A DNA stretch of 6,543 bases from Gammaproteobacteria bacterium (lineage in GTDB: Bacteria > Pseudomonadota > Gammaproteobacteria > Competibacterales > Competibacteraceae): contig JAIFNF010000238.1 in the NCBI GenBank assembly GCA_020047885.1, positions 1 through 6,543 on the forward strand. The letters are read 5' to 3'. The notes below the pieces were generated by a model. It was not told the origin of the DNA and made no database searches. It was given only the letters and a program-made list of their open reading frames with translations. This document shows, piece by piece, positions 1 to 5,407 of the stretch. Position 1 is the stretch's first letter, and each line of letters begins with the position of its first letter. Position numbers and translations under genes: made by a program.

Positions 1-1235
1 TGGATGCCGAGTTACGGCAGCGCGGTTCGCGGCTGATTCTGCGCCAAGGCGGCAGTCTGACCCAGCTTCGGCAACTGTTGTCGGAAACCGGGGCGGTCGC
101 CGTGTACTGGAATCGGCGGTATGAGCCGGTCATTACGGCGCGTGACCAAGGTGTTAAAGCCGCGCTCCGAGCCGATGGCGTGATTGCGGAGAGTGCACAA
201 GCCGCCTTACTGGTCGAGCCGTGGACACTGTTGAAGGCGGACGGGACACCTTATCAGGTCTTCACGCCCTTCTGGAAAGCGTGCCTGCAAAAGTTGCCGC
301 CGGTGGCACCGTTGCCGGTTCCGACGTTGACCGCACCGCAACAATGGCCTGGTTCGTTGCCACCACTCAAGGCGCTGGATCTGCTGCCGCACAGTCCGTG
401 GGATGCCGGATTGGCGGCGGCCTGGCAACCGGGGGAAGCCGGCGCACAGGCGCAGTTGGCGCAGTTCTGCGAAAGCGCACTAACGGGCTACGCCCAGTGG
501 CGGGATTGGCCAAGCCGGGAAGGCGTCTCCCGGTTGTCACCCTACCTGCATTTTGGCGAGATCAGTCCCCGGCAAATTTGGGCTGCCGCAACGGAGGCGA
601 TGGGTGGTGATCCCCTCGCGAACAAGGGCGCGGAAACTTATCTACGGGAAATTGGCTGGCGGGAATTTGCCCACTATGTGCTGTACCACTGGCCCCACAC
701 GACTGAGCAGCCACTTCAGGAACGCTTCGCTGCCTATCCATGGCGTGAGGAATATGCCGGGTTGTTGCAGGCTTGGCAGCAGGGCCGGACCGGTTATCCG
801 ATGGTCGACGCCGGGATGCGGCAACTCTGGCAGACCGGCTGGATGCACAACCGGGTGCGGATGCTGGTCGCTTCGTTCCTCGTCAAGAATGGCCGGATCC
901 CCTGGCAGGAAGGCGCTCGCTGGTTCTGGGACACGCTGGTGGATGCGGATCTGGCCAGTAATACCTTGGGCTGGCAATGGACGGCGGGTTGTGGGACGGA
1001 TGCCGCGCCCTATTTTCGGGTGTTCAATCCGTTCCTGCAGGGCGCGAAGTTTGATCCGGAGGGCGCATATATCCGCCGCTGGATTCCCGAACTGGCGGCG
1101 TTGCCGGCAGCAACGATTCATCAGCCCTGGACGGCGTCAACCCGGCTGGATTATCCCGCCCCGGTGATCGATTTCGCTGCCAGCCGAGCGGAAGCACTGC
1201 ACGGTTGGGATCAAATTCGCGGTAGAACCCAGTGA
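1..1235 (+). CDS. phrB: Deoxyribodipyrimidine photolyase, 5'-truncated by window edge
   Basis: FAD enzyme that uses blue light to split UV-induced cyclobutane pyrimidine dimers in DNA. The frame is open from base 3 to the TGA at 1233-1235, giving 410 visible residues; compared with E. coli PhrB (about 472) roughly 65-70 N-terminal residues are missing. A TTG at 78 is internal: the 25 codons before it (DAELRQRGSRLIL...) continue the N-terminal antenna domain. Family motifs in order (numbered from base 3): NRRYEP near residue 37, VFTPFWKACL near 86, the FAD-domain motif RLSPYLHFGEISP near 177-189, TGYPMVDAGMRQLW near 263, WMHNRVRML near 280, DADLASNTLGWQW near 314-326 and TDAAPYFRVFNP near 332. 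The Asn facing FAD N5 (E. coli N378) and the flavin-proximal Trp (W382) appear kept. The LHFGEISP and SNTLGWQW wording resembles class III or cryptochrome-like photolyases more than E. coli class I; the subclass is inferred. It is convergent with the tol operon and functionally unrelated to it. Confidence 0.93.
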   Translation, partial: DAELRQRGSRLILRQGGSLTQLRQLLSETGAVAVYWNRRYEPVITARDQGVKAALRADGVIAESAQAALLVEPWTLLKADGTPYQVFTPFWKACLQKLPPVAPLPVPTLTAPQQWPGSLPPLKALDLLPHSPWDAGLAAAWQPGEAGAQAQLAQFCESALTGYAQWRDWPSREGVSRLSPYLHFGEISPRQIWAAATEAMGGDPLANKGAETYLREIGWREFAHYVLYHWPHTTEQPLQERFAAYPWREEYAGLLQAWQQGRTGYPMVDAGMRQLWQTGWMHNRVRMLVASFLVKNGRIPWQEGARWFWDTLVDADLASNTLGWQWTAGCGTDAAPYFRVFNPFLQGAKFDPEGAYIRRWIPELAALPAATIHQPWTASTRLDYPAPVIDFAASRAEALHGWDQIRGRTQ

Positions 1236-1237
1236 TC

Positions 1238-1263
1238 TTCCGACCGCCGGGATGCGGTCGGAA
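1238..1263. terminator. Candidate bidirectional terminator hairpin
   Basis: A perfect 10-bp inverted repeat, TTCCGACCGC at 1238-1247 and GCGGTCGGAA at 1254-1263, encloses a 6-base loop. It starts 3 bases after the photolyase stop and ends 10 bases before the cpoB stop, so it sits exactly between two converging genes. The stem is GC-rich and the A/T ends could give short U runs in either direction, but neither side has a real T-tract. An intrinsic or mRNA 3'-end stabilising role is therefore inferred from symmetry and position. Confidence 0.6.
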
Positions 1264-1273
1264 TTGAGAGCGA

Positions 1274-2023
1274 TCAGGGCAACGATGGCAACCGCTGTTC
1301 AGCCAGGCCAGCCGCCTGACTATCCGGGTAGACCTGAATCAGCTTTTGCAAAACTTCCCTGGCTCGTGCGGTATCGCCCAGCCCCTCGTAAATGTAGCCG
1401 AGTTTAAGTAGCGCATCCGGGAGTCGCTTACTCTGTGGATAACGCAATCCCAGGTTAATGAAGGTTTCCCGGGCAGCGTCATACTCCCGGTTTCGGTAAT
1501 AAGACTCGCCGAGCCAATACTGGGCGTCGTCAGCCAGTTGGCCGGTCGGATAAGCCTTCAGGAAGCGCTGGAAATCCGCGATGGCCTCGGGGTGGCGACG
1601 CGCCCGTAACTGATCCAGCGCCGCATCAAAATCGCCCGTTTCCGTCCCCGTTGTCGCCGCGACTGATGCGGCCGGAACCTGGGACGGTGGCTCTGCAACT
1701 GGCGCGGTGGGAATCGTTGGTGACGGCGCAGTCACTGAAGGCGGTTGAACCGGTGCTGGAGTGTCCGCAATGGCCGATGGTTGCCCGGTTGATGGGGGAG
1801 GCGCTGAAGCCGTCGCCGCACGCTCTCGCTGTAAGCCCTCGACCTGATGACGGTAGAGTTCCAGTTCCCCGCGGATATAGCGAACTTCCAGTTCCAGTTG
1901 CTCAATGCGCTGCAACAACTCCAGCGTCAGCGCACGATCCGGGACTTGCGCCCAACCTGTGCCGGGCAGCACTAGGCTGCCCAGCAGGCTCACGATCAGC
2001 CAGGAAAAACCCGGTTTGGACAT
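1274..2023 (-). CDS. cpoB: Cell division coordinator CpoB (YbgF), TPR protein of the Tol-Pal system
   Basis: Periplasmic protein which in E. coli binds TolA and links the Tol machine with peptidoglycan synthase PBP1B during constriction. The 249-residue product fits the family (about 260). Residues 1-25 are a signal peptide with likely cleavage after GWA. Residues 32-68 form a Leu/Glu/Arg-rich coiled coil (LELLQRIEQLELEVRYIR), the trimerisation segment. Residues 72-125 are a Pro/Ala/Thr-rich linker. Residues 130-240 hold three TPR-like units, recognisable by AIADFQRFLKAYPTGQLADDA, YWLGESYYRNREYDAARETF and LLKLGYIYEGLGDTARA (positions about 147, 169 and 206). The ATG lies 15 bp after the pal stop with only a weak Shine-Dalgarno, consistent with coupling to pal. 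It is the last gene of the operon; the next gene downstream is the convergent photolyase. Confidence 0.94.
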   Translation of the reverse strand: MSKPGFSWLIVSLLGSLVLPGTGWAQVPDRALTLELLQRIEQLELEVRYIRGELELYRHQVEGLQRERAATASAPPPSTGQPSAIADTPAPVQPPSVTAPSPTIPTAPVAEPPSQVPAASVAATTGTETGDFDAALDQLRARRHPEAIADFQRFLKAYPTGQLADDAQYWLGESYYRNREYDAARETFINLGLRYPQSKRLPDALLKLGYIYEGLGDTARAREVLQKLIQVYPDSQAAGLAEQRLPSLP

Positions 2024-2038
2024 CGGGGCTGATCCGGT

Positions 2039-2653
2039 CTAGTAAACAATTTCCACACGCCGGTTGAGCGCATGGCTTTGCTCATCATAACCGCCGGCTG
2101 CCGGTCGTTCTTGACCATAGCTGACCACCCGGACTTGTTGAGGCGGAACCCCCATGGCGTTCATCACCTGGCGTACCGCATTCGCCCGCCGCTCGCCTAG
2201 GGCAATGTTATATTCGCGGCTACCCCGGTTGTCCGTGTGGCCTTCGAGCTGCGTAATAATCCGCGGGTTCTTCGCCAGATAGCGGGCATTCGACTCAATC
2301 ACCGTTTGGCCTTCCGGACGGATGTCAGCCCGGTCGAAATCGAAGTAGACAATGCGGTCCGCAGATAGGACGCTGCCACCCGCCGAAGCCTGTCCCGGCT
2401 GTCCCGGTTGTCCCGGTTGTCCCGCGGCTGCCGCGCCAGGGTAGCTACCACTGGTGTCGTAGCTGTCATAGCCGCCTGGTGCCTGGCCATAGGCATAGCT
2501 GTAAGCTTCCTGTCCCGGTTGCGCGGTAACATCGGGTTGGGCAGTAGCCGTGGTATCCAGTTCAGTCTGCTCGGTGTTCTCGCCGGTCGAGGCACAACTG
2601 GCCAGCAGTGCCAGCGCGGCAGCGGCCAGCAGCGGCCGGATGAAAGAGTGCAT
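2039..2653 (-). CDS. pal: Peptidoglycan-associated lipoprotein Pal
   Basis: Outer-membrane lipoprotein that binds peptidoglycan through an OmpA-like domain and is released from or handed to TolB by the Tol motor. The 204-residue precursor has a lipobox LLASC, so the lipidated residue is Cys20; Ala at +2 predicts outer-membrane sorting. Residues 21-95 are an unusually long, Tyr/Gly/Gln/Pro-rich linker ending in GQP repeats (E. coli Pal precursor is 173 residues). The OmpA-like domain spans about 99-204, with YFDFD at 103-107, GHTDNRGSREYN at 138-149 (the diaminopimelate-binding loop), GERRANAVR at 153-161 and the terminal NRRVEIVY. A strong Shine-Dalgarno precedes the ATG. It lies 48 bp after tolB and 15 bp before cpoB. 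All family hallmarks are present, so identity is secure. Confidence 0.97.
   Translation of the reverse strand: MHSFIRPLLAAAALALLASCASTGENTEQTELDTTATAQPDVTAQPGQEAYSYAYGQAPGGYDSYDTSGSYPGAAAAGQPGQPGQPGQASAGGSVLSADRIVYFDFDRADIRPEGQTVIESNARYLAKNPRIITQLEGHTDNRGSREYNIALGERRANAVRQVMNAMGVPPQQVRVVSYGQERPAAGGYDEQSHALNRRVEIVY
2391..2426. repeat. 9-bp tandem repeat in the pal linker
   Basis: Four consecutive 9-bp units on the plus strand (TGTCCCGGC, TGTCCCGGT, TGTCCCGGT, TGTCCCGCG) start at 2391, 2400, 2409 and 2418. They encode the Gly-Gln-Pro triplets at Pal residues 78-88. A fifth isolated TGTCCCGGT at 2511-2519 encodes a lone PGQ further upstream in the protein. Because the unit is a multiple of three, gain or loss of copies would only change linker length. 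Confidence 0.85.
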
Positions 2654-2660
2654 GGTGATT

Positions 2661-2666
2661 CTCCCC
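2661..2666 (-). promoter_or_regulatory. Ribosome binding site of pal in the tolB-pal gap
   Basis: The minus strand reads GGGGAG here, 7 bases before the pal ATG at 2653. It lies in the 48-bp tolB-pal gap (2654-2701), the longest gap in the operon and more AT-rich than the genes. The strong site fits a lipoprotein made in much larger amounts than the motor proteins, but that is inference. I see no convincing promoter in the gap. Confidence 0.7.
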
Positions 2667-2701
2667 GTTATGTCAAAGTTAAAGAGTTAATCAATTTGAA
2701 A

Positions 2702-3898
2702 TCAACGGCCATAGGGAGCCCAGGCCGGGTCGCGGGCGACGCCGCGCAAGACGATATCCTGCCGAACGGTGCCGTCCACGGAGACGGCGGCCAACCGCTG
2801 ACCGTTGGAGTAGATAATCATTTTACCGTTCGGCGCGAAACTGGGCGATTCGTCGGTGCCGCCCGGGGTCAAAACCCGGAACTGACGATTTTGCAGGTCC
2901 ATGACGGCAATATGAAACCGGCCGCCGCGCCGATGCATCATCGCAATATAACGCCCATCCGGTGAAACCGCTGGCCGGGCGTTGTAATCCCCCTCGAAAG
3001 TCAGACGCTGCGCTGCGCCACCGCCGGAACCGATCCGGTACAACTGCGGCGATCCTCCGCGATCCGAGGTAAATACGATACTGCCATCGGGCAGCCAAAC
3101 CGGCTCCGTGTCGATAGCGCCGTTGGTGGTCAAGCGCACCGGCGACGGCGAACCGAGGCCAGCAGCGTAGATTTCCGGGTTGCCGTCCTTGGATAGCGTG
3201 AACGCCAGTCGTTGACCGTCCGGCGACCAAGAGGGTGCGCCGTTAATGCCAGGCGCGGCTGAAACGACCTGACGAGCGCCGGTGTAGACATTCTGGATGA
3301 TGATTTGCGGACGCCGACCCTCGAAGGAAACGTAGGCCAGTTTCGACCCATCCGGCGACCAGGCGGGCGACATGATCGGCTGACCGGAACGGACAATGAT
3401 CTGGGGATTCTGGCCGTCGACGTCCGCAACCGCCAGGTACCAGGAACCGCCGCCACCGGCCACGAAGGCGACACGGGTACCCGCGAGACCTTTTTCGCCG
3501 GTGAGCTTTTCATAGATCAGATCACTGATCTTATGGGCGACTGGCCGCAGTTGGTTGGCCGGTACATCGAAAGACAGGTTCAGCAACTGCCCGCCCTGAG
3601 CGCCCGTCAACTGAAATTGGACGACATAGCCCCGCGAGCCGCCCGGACTGGCCTGACCGGTGACCGAGTAATCCGCCGGGGTTTGTGGCGGTTGGGGGGC
3701 GATCTTGCCGGTACGCTGCAAATTGGCCGCGATGATTCCGGCGATGTTTTCAGGCGCACCGCCGCTAAAGGGCGTGATGGCGATGGGGATGCCCTTACCT
3801 TCGATGCCCTTGGTGATGTCGATGGTCAATTGAGCATAAACCCCACTGCTCGCCAATGACAGTACGAGCAGCCATAATAGTTTAAGCATCGGATTCAA
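2702..3898 (-). CDS. tolB: Tol-Pal system protein TolB, beta-propeller
   Basis: Periplasmic partner of Pal and TolA that transmits Tol motor force to Pal. Product of 398 residues from a TTG start (E. coli TolB about 430). A signal peptide covers 1-22 with cleavage after VYA; the mature N-terminus QLTIDITKG matches the TolA-binding strand region. Domain D1 (about 23-140) includes PIAITPFSG, NIAGIIAANLQRTGKI and ISDLIYEKLTGEKG. It is short by about 19 residues between GKIAPQPP and ADYSVTGQ compared with E. coli. The six-bladed propeller (141-398) shows repeated SPDG-type motifs: SPAWSPDGSKLAYV (177), SWSPDGQRLAF (223), PDGSIVFTSD (270), VSPDGRYIAM (311), FAPNGKMIIYS (354) and PAWAPYGR (391). 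The start is set by AGGAGG 7 bases upstream of TTG; an ATG at 3889 (residue 4) would be 16 bases away. tolB begins 3 bp after the tolA stop, suggesting translational coupling. Confidence 0.96.
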   Translation of the reverse strand: MNPMLKLLWLLVLSLASSGVYAQLTIDITKGIEGKGIPIAITPFSGGAPENIAGIIAANLQRTGKIAPQPPQTPADYSVTGQASPGGSRGYVVQFQLTGAQGGQLLNLSFDVPANQLRPVAHKISDLIYEKLTGEKGLAGTRVAFVAGGGGSWYLAVADVDGQNPQIIVRSGQPIMSPAWSPDGSKLAYVSFEGRRPQIIIQNVYTGARQVVSAAPGINGAPSWSPDGQRLAFTLSKDGNPEIYAAGLGSPSPVRLTTNGAIDTEPVWLPDGSIVFTSDRGGSPQLYRIGSGGGAAQRLTFEGDYNARPAVSPDGRYIAMMHRRGGRFHIAVMDLQNRQFRVLTPGGTDESPSFAPNGKMIIYSNGQRLAAVSVDGTVRQDIVLRGVARDPAWAPYGR

Positions 3899-3901
3899 TG
3901 G

Positions 3902-5398
3902 TTAACCTCCTGGTTTGAAACGGAAATTAAAAGTACGGAATTTAGCGAGCACTTCGGTATCCGCCGGGGCGGGCAGTGGGGAGGCCTTTTGTACGGCGGC
4001 TACGGCGGAGTTATCAAACGCGGTATCGCCGCTGCTTTGCACAATTTGCACGTCAGTGACGGCTCCGGACGATGTCATGGAGATGCGTAGCGTACAGGAT
4101 TGATCGGCGTTGCTGTCTATCGGTTTGGACCAGTGGCGTTCTACCCGCTGCTTGATGATGCCCGCGTGGCGAAGTATGGCTTCCTTGACGAATTGTTCAC
4201 GCGCCGCGAGTTCCTCAGCCAACTTGCGGGCTTCTTCCGCCTTGCGCTTGGCCTCAGCTTCGGCCTTACGTTTGGCTTCAGCGGCTTCCGCCTCGGCTTT
4301 ACGTTTCGCCTCTTCCGCCGCCTTACGTTTGGTTTCAGCGGCAGCATCGGCCTCAGCTTTGCGTTTAGCGTCAGCTTCGGCTTTGCGCTTGGTTTCAGCA
4401 GCAGCAGCATCAGCCTCGGCTTTGCGTTTAGCGTCAGCTTCGGCTTTGCGCTTGGTTTCAGCAGCAGCATCGGCCTCGGCTTTACGTTTAGCGTCAGCTT
4501 CGGCTTTGCGCTTGGTTTCAGCAGCAGCATCGGCCTCGGCTTTGCGTTTAGCGTCAGCTTCGGCTTTGCGTTTGGCCTCTTCAGCCGCCTTACGCTTGGT
4601 TTCAGCAGCGGCCTCAGCCTCGGTTTTGCGTTTGGCTTCCTGAGCGGCTTTACGTTTCGCTGCTTCTGCTTCGGTTTTACGCTGGGTTTCAGCAGCGGTT
4701 TCCGCCCTGGCCTTGCGTTGAGCCTCTTCGGCTACCTTGCGCCGTTCCTCAGATCTACGTTGTTTATCAGCCTCCTGCCGGGCTTCTTCCGCAGCTTTGC
4801 GCCGTTCTTCGACCTTGCGTTGTTCGTCAGCCTCGCGGCGGGCTTCTTCTGCCGCTTTGCGCCGTTCATCGGCTCGACGCTGTTCTTCCTTACGCTGTTT
4901 CTCGGCTTCCTGCCGGGCTTCTTCCGCCTCTTCCCTGCGTGCTTCTTCTTTCTTGCGCTGTTCCTCGGCCTCTCGACGCACTTCCGCCTCTTCCCGGCGC
5001 GCTTCTTCTTTCTTGCGCTGTTCCTCAGCCTCTCGACGCACTTCCGCCTCGCGGTGCGCTTGTTCAGCCTTACGCTCCGCCTCTTCCGCACGCTGGCGAC
5101 GCACTTCCGCCTGTTGACGTTCCTCGGCTTCCTGGGCGGCCTTCGCCAACTTGGCCTGTCGCTCGGCTTCCTTGCGCTGAAGCTGACGTTCCTGTTCAGC
5201 CAGTTCCTCCAACTCCTCACGAATCGCCACTTCGTCGACGACTTCCGCCGGTATCGCCTCGGCCTCCACCGGGACTTGATGCGGTGCCTCGGCTAAATTC
5301 AGGTTGAAGATCAACAACGCCCCAATAACGACATGCAGGATCGCCGCAAAAACCGTGGCGATGACATCCTGCTGGCGCGATTGGCGTTCCAAAGACAT
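3902..5398 (-). CDS. tolA: Tol-Pal system protein TolA with extended repetitive domain II
   Basis: Inner-membrane protein driven by TolQR that spans the periplasm to reach TolB. At 498 residues it is longer than E. coli TolA (421). Domain I has one transmembrane helix at about 12-33. His22, which contacts TolQR in E. coli, is kept, but the position of Ser18 is Ala. Domain II (about 51-400) has no Gly or Pro from residue 51 to 412. Its first part (to about 225) is Glu/Arg/Lys-rich, its second (226-395) Ala/Lys/Glu-rich, and a 20-residue period runs through both from about 121. Domain III (about 400-498) is the TonB-like C-terminal fold, with HWSKP, SCTLRI, GAVTDVQIVQSSGD, FDNSAVAAVQKASPLPAP and the terminal FRFKPGG. 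It has one cysteine (Cys435), so the E. coli domain III disulfide cannot form. The ATG is 9 bp after the tolR stop with a weak Shine-Dalgarno; coupling is likely. Confidence 0.96.
   Translation of the reverse strand: MSLERQSRQQDVIATVFAAILHVVIGALLIFNLNLAEAPHQVPVEAEAIPAEVVDEVAIREELEELAEQERQLQRKEAERQAKLAKAAQEAEERQQAEVRRQRAEEAERKAEQAHREAEVRREAEEQRKKEEARREEAEVRREAEEQRKKEEARREEAEEARQEAEKQRKEEQRRADERRKAAEEARREADEQRKVEERRKAAEEARQEADKQRRSEERRKVAEEAQRKARAETAAETQRKTEAEAAKRKAAQEAKRKTEAEAAAETKRKAAEEAKRKAEADAKRKAEADAAAETKRKAEADAKRKAEADAAAETKRKAEADAKRKAEADAAAAETKRKAEADAKRKAEADAAAETKRKAAEEAKRKAEAEAAEAKRKAEAEAKRKAEEARKLAEELAAREQFVKEAILRHAGIIKQRVERHWSKPIDSNADQSCTLRISMTSSGAVTDVQIVQSSGDTAFDNSAVAAVQKASPLPAPADTEVLAKFRTFNFRFKPGG
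3905..3911 (-). promoter_or_regulatory. tolB ribosome binding site inside the tolA 3' end
   Basis: The minus strand reads AGGAGGT, a near-perfect Shine-Dalgarno, formed by the last two tolA codons (GGA GGT) just before the tolA TAA. The AGGAGG core is 7 bases from the TTG at 3898 and 16 bases from the next in-frame ATG at 3889, so it favours TTG as the tolB start and physically links the two genes. Confidence 0.8.
4318..4560. repeat. 60-bp tandem array in tolA (AKRKAEAD-type units)
   Basis: Four units lie at 4318-4377, 4378-4440, 4441-4500 and 4501-4560. Units three and four differ at one base (4484). Unit two carries one extra GCA, adding an alanine, plus one substitution. Unit one is more diverged. 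The array encodes about TolA residues 280-360 as alternating AEADAKRK and AEADAAAETKRK blocks. Diverged copies continue on both sides. It is in frame, so copy-number change would alter TolA length by 20 residues. Confidence 0.92.
4741..4860. repeat. Diverged 60-bp repeat pair in tolA
   Basis: Segments 4741-4800 and 4801-4860 align without gaps at about 46 of 60 bases by hand count, both starting GCCGTTC and ending CTTTGC. A partial third copy begins at 4861 with GCCGTTC. They encode TolA residues about 180-220, with KAAEEARREADEQRK-like and KAAEEARQEADKQRR-like units. This is an older duplication than the arrays on either side. Confidence 0.75.
4921..5040. repeat. 60-bp direct repeat pair in tolA (REAEEQRKKEEARREE-type)
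   Basis: Segments 4921-4980 and 4981-5040 match at 57 of 60 bases by hand count. A truncated third copy (CTTCCGCCTC) starts at 5041. They encode TolA residues about 120-160, two nearly identical units containing EAEEQRKKEEARREE. The sequence differs from the 4318-4560 array but has the same 60-bp length. Confidence 0.9.
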
Positions 5399-5407
5399 GG
5401 TGGCGAA

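Noticed and set aside
78..80. TTG as the start of the photolyase
   Set aside because: The frame is open back to base 3 and the 25 preceding codons match the photolyase N-terminal domain, so the gene begins before the window.
221..1167. Overlapping open frames in the photolyase region on both strands (such as 221-610, 553-1167 and 642-1121 antisense)
   Set aside because: They are Arg/Gly/Pro-rich shadow frames typical of GC-rich DNA and lie entirely within a well-supported gene.
2391..2426. Collagen-like Gly-X-Y domain in Pal
   Set aside because: Only three to four GQP triplets are present, too few for a collagen-type triple helix; they read as a flexible linker.
2654..2701. Possible sigma-70 promoter for pal on the minus strand (TTGATT, 16 bases, CATAAC)
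   Set aside because: Only four of six matches in each box, and the implied start of transcription would fall on the pal Shine-Dalgarno and remove it.
3514..3531. Palindrome AGATCAG-ATCA-CTGATCT
   Set aside because: It lies inside the conserved TolB segment KISDLIYEK and is explained by codon use; no site function is suggested.
4318..5040. Regular 60-bp repeats that could suggest a CRISPR array or other non-coding repeat locus
   Set aside because: There are no unique spacers, the repeats are in frame with tolA throughout, and they encode a known helical domain.
4100..5296. A 398-codon open frame on the plus strand opposite tolA, rich in Phe, Leu, Gly and Ser and resembling a membrane protein
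   Set aside because: It is the antisense shadow of the Lys/Ala/Glu-rich tolA repeats, whose reverse codons are rarely stops. It lacks any recognised motif and its repeats follow tolA exactly.
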